A stretch of DNA of 64,000 nt from Balneola sp. (GTDB taxonomy: Bacteria; Bacteroidota; Rhodothermia; Balneolales; Balneolaceae): assembly GCA_028284195.1 (NCBI GenBank), contig JANQSE010000006.1, positions 496,001 through 560,000 on the forward strand, written 5' to 3'. The position numbers and the translations under genes were made by a program. Shown here piece by piece: positions 50,712-59,464 of this stretch (position 1 is the first letter of the stretch; each line of letters starts with the position of its first letter). The notes beneath the pieces were generated by a model, which had not been told where the DNA came from, did not search any database, and worked only from the letters and a program-made list of their open reading frames with translations.

Positions 50712-51632
50712 ATGGAAGTTAACTGGAACGGAGTTTATCCAGCAGTAACTACTGCTTTTTTTGAAAATGAAGAACTCGATATCAAAACCTATCTGTCTAA
50801 TATAGAAGCTCAGATACAGGCAGGAGTAGATGGAATCATTATTGGGGGATCGCTTGGTGAATCAAGCACAATTTCCCACGATGAGCGAATAGAATTGCTC
50901 AAAGCAACACTTAAACAAGCAAATGAAAGGGTTCCTGTGTTGGTAAATATTGCAGAAGGTTCCACAAAAAAGGCCATTGAACTGGCAAAACGCTCTGAAA
51001 ATGAAGGAGCTCACGGATTAATGGTATTGCCCCCTATGATGTATAAGCCTACTGATGAAGAAACGATCGCACATTTTAGCGCTGTCGCAGAAAGCACATC
51101 ACTCCCAATCCTTTTATACAATAATCCTGTAGACTATAAGGTCGAAATCACTCTTGATATGTTCGAGCGTTTTGTGCCATACAAAAACATTCAGGCTGTA
51201 AAAGAAAGTACCCGCGACATCTCCAATGTCACCAGGCTAAGAAACCGGTTTGGAGAGCGGTTTAAGATTCTTTGTGGAGTGGATACGTTAGCAATGGAAG
51301 AATTACTCATGGGTGCTGACGGCTGGGTTGCAGGATTAGTGGATGCATTTCCTGCAGAAACAGTAGCAATCTTTAGATTAGTTAAAGCGGGAAGAGTTGA
51401 AGAGGCTCTGGAAATATACCGATGGTTTTTGCCTATACTCGAACTGGACATAAACCCACAACTTGTTCAGAATATTAAACTGGCTCAGGTTTATACTGGA
51501 TTGGGGACAGAGTATGTTCGTTCTCCACGGAAGAAATTGACAGGCGAAGAAAGAGAACGTGTAATCAGCATTATTGAAGAAGGGTTAAAGAACCGTCCGG
51601 AATTACCTGACTATTTAAGTATTGAGATTTGA
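50712..51632 (+). CDS. DHDPS-family lyase, probable 1-pyrroline-4-hydroxy-2-carboxylate deaminase
   Basis: TIM-barrel aldolase family. 'IIIGGSLGESSTISHDER' (about residue 43), the catalytic Tyr in 'LLYNNPVDYKVEIT' (about 134) and the Schiff-base Lys in 'AVKESTRDISNVTRL' (about 160) are present. The sequence resembles dihydrodipicolinate synthase, but the three following genes encode hydroxyproline catabolism, where this family's deaminase converts 1-pyrroline-4-hydroxy-2-carboxylate to 2-oxoglutarate semialdehyde. Assignment rests on that context. 306 residues, starting 75 bp after bioA. Confidence 0.82.
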   Translation: MEVNWNGVYPAVTTAFFENEELDIKTYLSNIEAQIQAGVDGIIIGGSLGESSTISHDERIELLKATLKQANERVPVLVNIAEGSTKKAIELAKRSENEGAHGLMVLPPMMYKPTDEETIAHFSAVAESTSLPILLYNNPVDYKVEITLDMFERFVPYKNIQAVKESTRDISNVTRLRNRFGERFKILCGVDTLAMEELLMGADGWVAGLVDAFPAETVAIFRLVKAGRVEEALEIYRWFLPILELDINPQLVQNIKLAQVYTGLGTEYVRSPRKKLTGEERERVISIIEEGLKNRPELPDYLSIEI

Positions 51633-51633
51633 T

Positions 51634-53211
51634 ATGATTACCGGAAAAAATCAGATTGGAAATACGTTATCAGCCGAAGGGAATAAGGTGTACAGAACTT
51701 TTAACCCTGTTGATAATCAGGAAAACTCCTGGGAATTTTTGGAAGCAAATTCAGAAGAAATTAATAGGGCAGTTGCATTAGCTTTATCTGCTTTCGAACA
51801 ATACAGAACGTTCTCGGGGAAGCAAAAGGGAGCATTCCTCAGATTGATAGCAGAAGAGATACTGGAATTAGGAGATGCTTTATTAGATATTTATTGTCAG
51901 GAATCAGGACTACCTCAGGGAAGGGCACAAGGTGAGCGGGGCAGAACAGTTAATCAACTATTAGCTTTTGCTGACCTTGTTGAGGAAGGTTCATGGGTTG
52001 AGGCGAGTATTGATACAGCTATTCCGGATAGAAGCCCTGTACCTAAACCTGATATCAGAAAGATGAATATCCCTTTAGGGCCTGTGGTCGTTTTTGGTTC
52101 CAGTAATTTCCCATTTGCATTCTCTACTGCAGGTGGTGACACCGCTTCTGCTTTGGCTGCAGGTTGCCCGGTTATTGTAAAAGCTCATCCTATGCATTCA
52201 GGAACAAGCGAGAAGGTCGCATCCGCTATAATAAAAGCTGCAAACAAAACGGGGATGCCTGATGGAGTATTTTCAAACCTGAACAGTAGTGGCCCGGAAG
52301 TTGGCAAGCAACTGGTTTCTCATCCCGGTATTAAAGCAGTGGGATTCACCGGAAGTATAAAAGGAGGACGAGCTTTATTTGATCTTGCCTCTGAAAGAGA
52401 GGAACCCATTCCGGTATTTGCCGAAATGGGAAGTATTAATCCGGTTGTCGTTTTGCCCTCCGCGTTAAAAGATCGATCAGAGTATTGGGCAACGCAGTAT
52501 GCTGGTTCTGTTAATTTAGGAGTTGGCCAGTTTTGTACAAATCCCGGACTGATACTTGGAATCGAAAGCATTGAACTCGATGAATTTTCCAAAAATTTAG
52601 GTGAAAAATTGATTTCTCAGAACTCAGGGAGTATGCTTCATCCGAACATTCATTCATTCTATGACCAATTAAAAAGCGAGTTTTCAAAGCAAAATGGAGT
52701 AGAAACAGTTGCAGAGCAAAGTGCAAATTCGAAGCCAAATGTTGCTAGTCAAATGGTAGTGAAAGTAAAAGGAAGCACTTTTATAGAAAATCCCACGCTG
52801 CATCAGGAAGTTTTCGGCCCATTCTCAATGATTGTTTCATGTAAAGATGAAAGTGAGCTCATTACGATTATTAAAGAGCTCGAAGGTCAGCTTACCGGAA
52901 CTGTTCTTGGAAATGATGATGAGATTAAAACTTATTCAGTTCTAATTGATGCTTTACAAAACCGAGTAGGTAGAATAATTTTTAATGGAGTGCCTACAGG
53001 GGTGGAAGTTTGTCCTTCAATGATGCATGGTGGACCATATCCTGCATCAAGTGATAGCAGATATACGGCTGTGGGAACACATGCAATCTTCAGATGGGTT
53101 CGTCCATTTGCATTTCAGGACTGGCCTGATGAACTGCTTCCTGAAGAACTTCAGAATGATAATCCTTTGGGCATTTCAAGACTGGTTAATAATACTCTTA
53201 CACGTTCATGA
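51634..53211 (+). CDS. 2-oxoglutarate semialdehyde dehydrogenase (aldehyde dehydrogenase family)
   Basis: Oxidises the semialdehyde to 2-oxoglutarate, the last step of hydroxyproline breakdown. NAD(P)-fold 'GFTGSIKGGRALF' (about 233), the general-base Glu in 'PVFAEMGSINPVVVLP' (about 258) and the catalytic Cys in 'GVGQFCTNPGLI' (about 292) are visible. The 525-residue length and the N-terminus lacking the usual 'GxW' start fit the KGSA dehydrogenase subgroup (type II/III). ATG 51634 is chosen; the preceding TTG frame overlaps the lyase gene. Confidence 0.88.
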   Translation: MITGKNQIGNTLSAEGNKVYRTFNPVDNQENSWEFLEANSEEINRAVALALSAFEQYRTFSGKQKGAFLRLIAEEILELGDALLDIYCQESGLPQGRAQGERGRTVNQLLAFADLVEEGSWVEASIDTAIPDRSPVPKPDIRKMNIPLGPVVVFGSSNFPFAFSTAGGDTASALAAGCPVIVKAHPMHSGTSEKVASAIIKAANKTGMPDGVFSNLNSSGPEVGKQLVSHPGIKAVGFTGSIKGGRALFDLASEREEPIPVFAEMGSINPVVVLPSALKDRSEYWATQYAGSVNLGVGQFCTNPGLILGIESIELDEFSKNLGEKLISQNSGSMLHPNIHSFYDQLKSEFSKQNGVETVAEQSANSKPNVASQMVVKVKGSTFIENPTLHQEVFGPFSMIVSCKDESELITIIKELEGQLTGTVLGNDDEIKTYSVLIDALQNRVGRIIFNGVPTGVEVCPSMMHGGPYPASSDSRYTAVGTHAIFRWVRPFAFQDWPDELLPEELQNDNPLGISRLVNNTLTRS

Positions 53212-54209
53212 GATCTGAATTTAAATGTATTGATGCACATACTTGTGGAAACCCTGTACGACTTGTTGCGGAAGGAGGACCGGAGCTTGTCGGTGAATCT
53301 ATGAGTGAGAAACGAGCTCATTTCCTGAAAGAATATGACTGGATTCGTAAAGGACTGATGTTTGAACCTCGTGGCCATGATATGATGAGCGGCAGTATTC
53401 TTTATCCTCCTTCAGAACCCCAAAATGATGTTGGGGTTTTGTTTATAGAAACAAGCGGATGTTTGCCGATGTGTGGTCATGGAACAATCGGTACTGTTAC
53501 AATTATGATTCAGGAAGGACTGGTAACCCCAAAAACTCCTGGTAAGCTAAAACTTGAAACTCCGGCCGGACTGGTTAAAGTGAATTATTCGGAAGAAGGT
53601 GGAAAAGTTAAATCAGTTCGTCTTATCAACGTTAAATCTTATCTCGCTCAGGAAAATATAGAAGTAGAATGTTCTGGTTTAGGAAAACTATTAGTAGATG
53701 TTTCTTATGGAGGTAATTTTTATGCTATTGTTAATGAGCAGGAGAACTTCTCCGGATTACAGGATTATTCTGCTGGAGATTTGATTAGCTGGAGCAGAAA
53801 AATCCGTTCCAGGATCAATAACCAACATACATTCGTTCATCCCGAAGATTCCACCATAAATGGGTTAAGCCATGTTTTGTGGTCAGGGAAAACAATCAGC
53901 AAAGGCTCAACCGCCAGAAATGCTGTTTTCTATGGCGATAAAGCTATTGATAGATCACCATGCGGAACCGGAACATCAGCCAGAATGGCTCAATGGTACG
54001 CTAAAGGAAAGCTAAAAAAGGGCGATGAGTTTATACATGAAAGTATTATTGGCAGCAAGTTTATTGGGAGAATTGAAGAAGAAACCGAGATAGGAGGCAT
54101 GAAGGCGATTATCCCAAGCATTGAAGGATGGGCTAGAATAACCGGATATAATAGCATTATTATAGACGATCAAGAAGATCCTTATGCTCATGGTTTTCAG
54201 GTACTGTAA
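53208..54209 (+). CDS. 4-hydroxyproline 2-epimerase (proline racemase family)
   Basis: Converts trans-4-hydroxy-L-proline to cis-4-hydroxy-D-proline. Both active-site cysteines are present, in 'LPMCGHGTIGTVT' (about residue 90) and 'DRSPCGTGTSARMAQWYAKG' (about 250). Two Cys favour an epimerase; trans-3-hydroxyproline dehydratases of the same family carry Thr at the second site. 333 residues. Overlaps the dehydrogenase gene upstream by four bases and precedes the D-amino-acid dehydrogenase by 22 bp. Confidence 0.9.
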   Translation: MRSEFKCIDAHTCGNPVRLVAEGGPELVGESMSEKRAHFLKEYDWIRKGLMFEPRGHDMMSGSILYPPSEPQNDVGVLFIETSGCLPMCGHGTIGTVTIMIQEGLVTPKTPGKLKLETPAGLVKVNYSEEGGKVKSVRLINVKSYLAQENIEVECSGLGKLLVDVSYGGNFYAIVNEQENFSGLQDYSAGDLISWSRKIRSRINNQHTFVHPEDSTINGLSHVLWSGKTISKGSTARNAVFYGDKAIDRSPCGTGTSARMAQWYAKGKLKKGDEFIHESIIGSKFIGRIEEETEIGGMKAIIPSIEGWARITGYNSIIIDDQEDPYAHGFQVL

Positions 54210-54231
54210 CTATATACTAAAGTAACTAATC

Positions 54232-55479
54232 ATGAGTAAAGTTCATGTGATTGGTGGCGGTATTATCGGATTGAGTTCCGCATGGTTTCTGAGAAAGGAG
54301 GGATTTGATGTTATGGTAATAGACAGAACCGACCTTGCAGATGGAGCCTCTCATGGAAATGCCGGGATGATCGTTCCAAGCCATTTCATGCCACTTGCAT
54401 CGCCAGGGGTGGTTTCGCAAGGAATAAAATGGATGTTTAATTCCAGGAGCCCTTTTTTTGTTAAGCCTCGTTTAGATATTGATCTGATTCAATGGTTATG
54501 GAAGTTTTACCGATCATGTTCCCCAGAAAATGTAAACCGATCAGTATCACTTTTAAAGGATTTCAATGAGCTGAGCAAAGACTTGTACAGGGATTTTGCA
54601 TCAAAGGAAGGATTTGAGTTTTGTTTTGAAGAAAATGGCTTGCTTATGCTTTTCAAGTCAGATCAAGCAGCTGAAGAAGAAGAAAAGATTGCGGAAAGAG
54701 GAAAGGCTTTAGGACTTGAGGTTGAAATTCTTGACAAGGAACAGGTTCAGAAAAAAGAAAAGAATCTGAAAACAGAGGTAGTTGGAGGAGTGTTTTATGC
54801 TGGGGATACTCACCTTTATCCTAATCTTTTTATAAAAGAGACGGTTAAACATCTGAAACTGAATGGGGTCAGATTCAAAACAAATTCTGAGGTAGTAGAT
54901 TTCAATCAAAACAATGGCCTTATTAAAGAAATACGGTATGAAAATGGGGAATCTGAACTCGTAGACCAGGTTGTGCTCGCAACAGGAAGCTGGTCAGCTA
55001 AACTCCTGAAAAAGATTGGTTTTAAACTTTTGCTGCAGGATGGAAAAGGGTATTCAGTTACATTAGCTGAACCGGAACTCAAGCCTGCTTATCCAACTAT
55101 TTTATCGGAAGAGAAAGTTGCAATGACACCTATGGGGAATGATCTTCGGATTGGGGGAACATTGGAGATTAGTAACTTCGATCCGAAAGTCAATCGGAAT
55201 AGATTGAAAGGTATATTTGAAAACGTAGCTAAATACTTTCCTGAGATAGAGCCAAAAACATTTAAAGCCCAGACTGTTTGGCACGGCTTCCGGCCCTGTA
55301 CACCTGATGGACTGCCTTATGTAGGCCGGCTGCCAACCATTAAAAATCTTACCCTGGCAACTGGACATGCCATGATGGGTATGAGCTTAGGCCCCGCGAC
55401 AGGAAAATTAGTTGCTCAGATTATTGGTAACAAAAAAACCGATCTAAATTTGACAATAATGAATCCGGATCGGTTTTAA
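54232..55479 (+). CDS. FAD-dependent D-hydroxyproline dehydrogenase (DadA-like)
   Basis: Oxidises cis-4-hydroxy-D-proline to 1-pyrroline-4-hydroxy-2-carboxylate. The FAD-binding 'VIGGGIIGLSSAWFLRKEG' is at residues 5-23, followed by 'GASHGNAGMIVPSHFMPLAS' (about 39). The C-terminal flavin-contact block is 'WHGFRPCTPDGLPYVGR' (about 347) with 'GHAMMGMSLGPATGKLVA'. 415 residues, normal for the DAO/DadA family. The assignment to D-hydroxyproline rather than D-alanine follows from the cluster. Confidence 0.88.
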   Translation: MSKVHVIGGGIIGLSSAWFLRKEGFDVMVIDRTDLADGASHGNAGMIVPSHFMPLASPGVVSQGIKWMFNSRSPFFVKPRLDIDLIQWLWKFYRSCSPENVNRSVSLLKDFNELSKDLYRDFASKEGFEFCFEENGLLMLFKSDQAAEEEEKIAERGKALGLEVEILDKEQVQKKEKNLKTEVVGGVFYAGDTHLYPNLFIKETVKHLKLNGVRFKTNSEVVDFNQNNGLIKEIRYENGESELVDQVVLATGSWSAKLLKKIGFKLLLQDGKGYSVTLAEPELKPAYPTILSEEKVAMTPMGNDLRIGGTLEISNFDPKVNRNRLKGIFENVAKYFPEIEPKTFKAQTVWHGFRPCTPDGLPYVGRLPTIKNLTLATGHAMMGMSLGPATGKLVAQIIGNKKTDLNLTIMNPDRF

Positions 55480-55480
55480 T
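55435..55480 (+). terminator. Candidate terminator formed at the end of the hydroxyproline operon
   Basis: AAAACCGATC (55435-55444) and GATCGGTTTT (55468-55477) are perfect 10-bp arms separated by 23 bases; the second arm is followed by AATTTTG. The structure overlaps the last codons of the dehydrogenase gene and faces the convergent yqaE-like gene. The U tract is imperfect. Confidence 0.5.
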
Positions 55481-55489
55481 TTTGATAAC

Positions 55490-55654
55490 TTATTTACCTG
55501 CTTTAGCCACAATCCAGATAGCATGAACCAATCCAGGTACATAGCCAAGCAGAGTTAATAAGATGTTTATCCAGAATTCAGACCCGACACCTTTGGTAAG
55601 GAAAACTCCTAAAGGTGGCAATATTATTGCAAGAATTATTCTAAGAATACTCAT
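55490..55654 (-). CDS. YqaE/Pmp3 family small membrane protein
   Basis: A 54-residue protein missed by length cut-offs. It begins MSILRIILAIILPPLGVFL and continues with 'GVGSEFWINILLTLLGYVPG' and 'LVHAIWIVAKAGK'. The 'ILPPLGVFL' first span, the 'INILLTLLGYVPGxxHA' second span and the length are exactly those of the YqaE/Pmp3/UPF0057 proteolipids, which help maintain membrane potential under salt or cold stress in yeast and plants. It lies 10 bp from the convergent dehydrogenase gene and 17 bp downstream of the cyclophilin start side stop, on the same strand. Confidence 0.92.
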   Translation of the reverse strand: MSILRIILAIILPPLGVFLTKGVGSEFWINILLTLLGYVPGLVHAIWIVAKAGK

Positions 55655-55671
55655 AAAATTATTGTTTAAGA

Positions 55672-56172
55672 TTAAAATTTATCGTTAAGCATTTCATTCC
55701 ACACTTCAACTTCCCGCACTTCAGACAATAATGCTTCGATATCGCCTTCTATGCTTATGGATTCAATTTGGTCTCCCTGAGTAACTGAGTTAACCACATC
55801 CATGTCTTTATGGGATTCTATTTCACCAAAAACAGAGTGTTTGCCATCTAACCAGGGCGTTTCTACATGTGTAATGAAAAATTGGCTTCCATTGGTTCCA
55901 GGTCCTGCATTTGCCATTGAAAGTACTCCTGGCTTGTCGTGTTTTAACTCAGGATGAAATTCATCTTCGAAAGAATAGCCGGGGCCACCTCTTCCGTCAC
56001 CATTGGGGCAGCCGCCCTGAATCATAAAGTTATCAATTACCCTATGGAAGGTTAACCCGTTGTAATATCCTCTTTTGGCCAGGTTTACGAAATTTGCAAC
56101 TGTTTTAGGGGTTTTGTCAGCAAAAAGAGTCAGGTTAATTTCTCCTTTGTTGGTAGTTAGTTTAGCGTTCAT
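55672..56172 (-). CDS. Cyclophilin-type peptidyl-prolyl cis-trans isomerase
   Basis: Folding catalyst; 166 residues without a signal peptide, so cytoplasmic. The active-site Arg and neighbours are in '[20 protein letters not shown]' (about residues 36-55), with '[20 protein letters not shown]' (about 89) and 'KHSVFGEIE' (about 111). The C-terminus has an acidic extension beyond a standard PpiB. A single gene 8 bp after the PagL-like gene's stop region, in the same direction. Confidence 0.95.
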   Translation of the reverse strand: MNAKLTTNKGEINLTLFADKTPKTVANFVNLAKRGYYNGLTFHRVIDNFMIQGGCPNGDGRGGPGYSFEDEFHPELKHDKPGVLSMANAGPGTNGSQFFITHVETPWLDGKHSVFGEIESHKDMDVVNSVTQGDQIESISIEGDIEALLSEVREVEVWNEMLNDKF

Positions 56173-56179
56173 TAGTTAG

Positions 56180-56776
56180 TTATTTGATGAATATACTTAT
56201 GTAAAGAAAGTTAGAGTCTAGCCCGGGATTTTCACTTCCCGTTTGAGCGTTCGAAATATGGTGGAATTTATATCCGGTTGCAATAGCAAAAGAAACAGAA
56301 ATATTTGCAAGAAATGAAATGGACGGGTCAAAAGTATAATTCAACCGGCGACCTTTATCGGTTGGAAATCTTTCTTCCACGAATATAAGAGACCCTGATA
56401 TACTTAGCTGGAGCAAAAATAATTTATCCAGTGGTGTTACAAATTCAAATCCTGCCGGTGAAATACCTAAGCCGGTTATTTCAACAAAGCGATCACCTTC
56501 ATCCCGTTTAGGGTAATCAAAATAGATGTATGGTATTATATCGGCCGTATAGTATAATCTGCCTTTGCCGTATTGCCTTATAGCTTTTCGCCCACCAATT
56601 CCAAAGATTGCTGACACAGCATTTCTTGTTTTTCCCAAAAAACGAACAGATTTAAATGAATATCCTGACCAGACTTTGTACTCAATAGGCTGGTTATCTG
56701 ATTTTATCTGTGCTTCAATAACAGGTGGAAAAAATGCTAATCCAATAAGGGAAATCATCAATAAAGCATTCTTCAA
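56180..56776 (-). CDS. Acyloxyacyl hydrolase / lipid A 3-O-deacylase-like protein (PagL family)
   Basis: Outer-membrane enzyme family that removes the 3-O acyl chain from lipid A. The C-terminal catalytic region reads 'YKFHHISNAQTGSENPGLDS' (about 167-186) with the PagL His and Ser (H-x-S) and the downstream 'NPG' motif. The start is TTG 56776: it yields a clean signal peptide ('NALLMISLIGLAFFPPVIEAQ'), has an AGGAG Shine-Dalgarno sequence 9 bp upstream and overlaps the previous stop as TTGA. The frame is open a further 27 codons, but those overlap the upstream gene. 198 residues. Confidence 0.82.
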   Translation of the reverse strand: MKNALLMISLIGLAFFPPVIEAQIKSDNQPIEYKVWSGYSFKSVRFLGKTRNAVSAIFGIGGRKAIRQYGKGRLYYTADIIPYIYFDYPKRDEGDRFVEITGLGISPAGFEFVTPLDKLFLLQLSISGSLIFVEERFPTDKGRRLNYTFDPSISFLANISVSFAIATGYKFHHISNAQTGSENPGLDSNFLYISIFIK

Positions 56777-57102
56777 GAACTGTTTCTCCTGTTTTGCTTT
56801 ATCAAAATAATTGTTGAAAGAAGCCAAATAAGAGTCCATAACCCGGCTAAATACCATTTTTGCATATAACCGAGCGATACCACAGACATCCCGTAAATGA
56901 TATGATAAACCCAGTTTGGCGTAGTTGTTTTTGATGCTCTTTTTTGAAGGGCTGGCATAAATAGCGCAGCAAATTTGCTCAACAATAACAAACTTGTGTA
57001 AACCCAGATTATAATGAAGGAAGTGTTAGTGGGGAAGAAAACCGCTGATAGTATTACAATCAGGAAAATAAAATCTAACGCAGAATCTTTTATCCAAGTC
57101 AT
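56773..57102 (-). CDS. Small integral membrane protein of unknown function
   Basis: 109 residues with about four hydrophobic segments (9-24, 28-50, 68-82, 84-101) and a basic C-terminus 'KQNRRNSS'. I do not recognise a family. It is coupled to the PagL-like gene by a TTGA overlap, whose Shine-Dalgarno sequence lies inside this gene, so the two are likely made together and may share an envelope role. Confidence 0.7.
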   Translation of the reverse strand: MTWIKDSALDFIFLIVILSAVFFPTNTSFIIIWVYTSLLLLSKFAALFMPALQKRASKTTTPNWVYHIIYGMSVVSLGYMQKWYLAGLWTLIWLLSTIILIKQNRRNSS

Positions 57103-57211
57103 TTTTTTGTTGCAAATGTAGGCTTAAAATCGAAAAAGTTCAGGCCTATTTTTAAAAGTAGCTATAACTTCGTTTTTGGGTTTTCTTGCAGATGAAATCT
57201 ATCTCTAATAG

Positions 57212-57709
57212 TTACTTAGAAGATACGGCAGTTAACTTTGCATAGGTGAGGTAAAACCTTTCGAGATCCTCTACATAAAAATTCTGAAGGGCAGGAGTTC
57301 CATCGGTATTAAGGATATCACTAAAAGTAAATGCTTTGGGATCCTGATAGGTAAAAACGAGCTTTCCATTGGCAAAAGAAACTTCCTGAATTTCTGCAAA
57401 AACATATTCGATCTTATCGGAATCCAAGAGGGTTACTTCACCTAATAAAAAATGTCCTTGAGAGTCGATAAACTGGTTTGCTTCTATATTATAACGGTAT
57501 TCTATTTCTTGATTTGTGTATTCTTTTACCGAGTTTTTAAATTGCATATAAATCGAAGATTTGGTTAAACACAACTTCACTTCGTTATACTTGTCTTCAA
57601 TTTCTATGAGGGTAGGCGTTTTTTCATCAATATTGTCAGTTTCAGCAATAGCCAGACTGCTGAAATTCAAAAGAAGAATCAATGTGAAAGAAAGCTTAAT
57701 TAATCGCAT
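57212..57709 (-). CDS. Exported protein of unknown function
   Basis: 165 residues with a signal peptide (1-23, 'LSFTLILLLNFSSLAIAE'). The mature part is mostly beta-strand in character ('FLLGEVTLLDSDKIEYVFAEI', then 'LVFTYQDPKAFTFSDIL') and acidic. No motif or family recognised. It stands alone between two intergenic regions of 109 and 245 bp. The upstream 245 bp contain an 8-bp inverted repeat (57848-57855 with 57890-57897) but no further gene that I can support. Confidence 0.65.
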   Translation of the reverse strand: MRLIKLSFTLILLLNFSSLAIAETDNIDEKTPTLIEIEDKYNEVKLCLTKSSIYMQFKNSVKEYTNQEIEYRYNIEANQFIDSQGHFLLGEVTLLDSDKIEYVFAEIQEVSFANGKLVFTYQDPKAFTFSDILNTDGTPALQNFYVEDLERFYLTYAKLTAVSSK

Positions 57710-57954
57710 TTTAGATTGAAATAAAAAATCCAGTTAAGGAAACTGACACTAAGACGAATCAAAACTTAAATAGTTTCAAGTTTTTTTACGTCTTTTAAAA
57801 TAGAACAATTTTCAATCAAAAAAATTAGAATCCGTTTTTTGGTATTACCATAAAATGTAGATGTGATACAGATGAACGGTTTTATGGAAAAGAAGGAGAT
57901 AGAAATATTATAAAATTGGTTAAACAAAGATAAAAATGTTTCGTAGGTTACTGC

Positions 57955-58272
57955 GTGCATAAGATTAAGCCACATATTGAATGGATTGCTTTTTTATCGG
58001 GGTTGATTTTAATGGCTTCGATGGACCCTACAGTGAAAGGATTTTCATTTTGTTTGTTTGAACAGATTGGAATTTCTTTTTGCCCAGGTGAAGGGCTGGG
58101 GCATTCAATAGCATGGCTTTTTCGTGGCGAACTAAATAAATCACTAAATGCGAATCTTTTTGGATTATTGGCCGTAGCTGTTCTCAGCGCAAGGATTTTA
58201 TATATTTGGAAAGAGCTTTTATTAAATAAAACTACTACAAAAACAGGTTATTCAGATGGCAGAAATCTATGA
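57955..58272 (+). CDS. DUF2752 family membrane protein
   Basis: 105 residues. The first span (about 8-24) is followed by the family's Cys-Pro-Gly element and Arg, 'GISFCPGEGLGHSIAWLFRG' (about 40-59), then 'NANLFGLLAVAVLSARIL' as second span. Canonical DUF2752 proteins read CPxCGxTR; here the second Cys is replaced, so it is a diverged member. Function unknown. The GTG start is the only option near the conserved part. Overlaps the TM2 gene by 17 bp. Confidence 0.78.
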   Translation: MHKIKPHIEWIAFLSGLILMASMDPTVKGFSFCLFEQIGISFCPGEGLGHSIAWLFRGELNKSLNANLFGLLAVAVLSARILYIWKELLLNKTTTKTGYSDGRNL

Positions 58273-58597
58273 TTACATCCCTGAAGCACAGGGAGAAGAA
58301 GCCCTATATTTAGATAAGTTATTATCAACACTTGAAGAAGAAGATAAAAACCGGTTTGCTAATATTTATCGTTCTCGAAGGAAAGACCCGCAAACCATAA
58401 TGCTGCTTACGCTACTTGGTTTTTTGGGGATAGCAGGTATTCAACGTTTTATATTAAACCAAATTGGAATGGGTATTTTATATATCCTGACCGGTGGGCT
58501 CTGCCTGATCGGTGTAATTGTTGATTTGGTAAATCATAAAGATTTAGCGCTCCAATACAACCGGCAAGTTGCTCAAGAAGTTAAATCCTTATTGTAA
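58256..58597 (+). CDS. TM2-domain protein
   Basis: 113 residues: an acidic cytoplasmic N-terminus (1-40), then the TM2 domain with 'LTLLGFLGIAGIQRFILNQI' as first helix and 'MGILYILTGGLCLIGVIVDLV' region as second helix, joined by the short loop typical of the family. Role unknown; TM2 and DUF2752 proteins are often adjacent in Bacteroidota. Its start lies in the end of the DUF2752 gene. Confidence 0.9.
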   Translation: MAEIYDYIPEAQGEEALYLDKLLSTLEEEDKNRFANIYRSRRKDPQTIMLLTLLGFLGIAGIQRFILNQIGMGILYILTGGLCLIGVIVDLVNHKDLALQYNRQVAQEVKSLL

Positions 58598-58603
58598 AAA
58601 CGG

Positions 58604-59461
58604 CTAAAGAAGCCCGAATACTCGGTTTACATTAAAACCAAATCTAAAATTAGGTTCAAAGAAATCAGTTTCAGTTCTGGTTAACAGATGTTGTTCCGTA
58701 AACCATCTGCCTGACATGAAAAACATCTGGAAAACATGACCGCCTGTTTCTAATTCGTACACAAGTGCGGCATGGTTTTTTGTATTCGATAATCGATTTC
58801 CTAACACCGGGAGGTATTCGAAAGAAATAGATTTACGTTCGGTGAGTTTTACTGTACCTGCTAAACCCAAACCATAAGTAGTATTAAAAATTTTCTGATT
58901 GGCTCTTGTCTGTACCACAGTATTGAAGTGAGAAACCATTGGAGCTACCTGGAGGCTGAAACTATCATTAAGTCTGCGGGCAATCATTACTGAACCAAAA
59001 AAATTAAGTCGTTCCTGAAATGTAAGTGGGAACGCTTCTTTTTGAGTTCTGATTCCAGCATTGCTTTTAAATACAACCGAAACCGGAATTTTATCAGATT
59101 TAGTTTGATGCAATAAACGGTATTCCACAGTAAAATCAACGTTATCTTCTCTGCTGGTTCGCCCAATCCCGATATTTATATTATTGGTCAAACCGTATGC
59201 GAATGCTATTCGAACATTGGCACCTTCGTCGATGCCAAAAAATGTATCTATTCCACCTTTTACATCCCCAAAGTTATGCTGGATCATGCTATTAAGATCT
59301 CCTTTTTCCAGAAGTTGTACTGTTCCCAAGCCTGCAATATTTTTTGTTAAAAAAGTTTCTTCAACAGGAGCATGTGGATTAGCTCTTCGGCGTTCTATTT
59401 GGGCGTTGCTGATATTCAGCACAAAAAAAGACAAGAGGGAAACAGCCAGCAGTTTTTTCAT
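58604..59461 (-). CDS. DUF5777-family outer-membrane beta-barrel protein
   Basis: 285 residues with a signal peptide (1-20, 'LAVSLLSFFVLNISNA') and strands such as 'GANVRIAFAYGLTNNINIGI' and 'HVFQMFFMSGRWFTEQHLL', ending 'FRFGFNVNRVFGLL'. The pattern fits the DUF5777 barrel family. It is the third gene of a minus-strand set (cytochrome-like lipoprotein, YceI, barrel) with gaps of 8 and 3 bp, which points to a common envelope function linked to electron transfer or lipid handling. Function is not known. Confidence 0.8.
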   Translation of the reverse strand: MKKLLAVSLLSFFVLNISNAQIERRRANPHAPVEETFLTKNIAGLGTVQLLEKGDLNSMIQHNFGDVKGGIDTFFGIDEGANVRIAFAYGLTNNINIGIGRTSREDNVDFTVEYRLLHQTKSDKIPVSVVFKSNAGIRTQKEAFPLTFQERLNFFGSVMIARRLNDSFSLQVAPMVSHFNTVVQTRANQKIFNTTYGLGLAGTVKLTERKSISFEYLPVLGNRLSNTKNHAALVYELETGGHVFQMFFMSGRWFTEQHLLTRTETDFFEPNFRFGFNVNRVFGLL

Positions 59462-59464
59462 ATT

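Noticed and set aside
56777-56857. Upstream extension of the PagL-like protein
   Set aside because: It would put 27 charged residues before the signal peptide and overlap the upstream gene by 85 bp; the TTG with AGGAG is better.
57848-57897. Inverted repeat CCATAAAA / TTTTATGG before the DUF2752 gene
   Set aside because: Arms of only 8 bp in very AT-rich DNA with a 34-base spacer; easily chance, no T tract.
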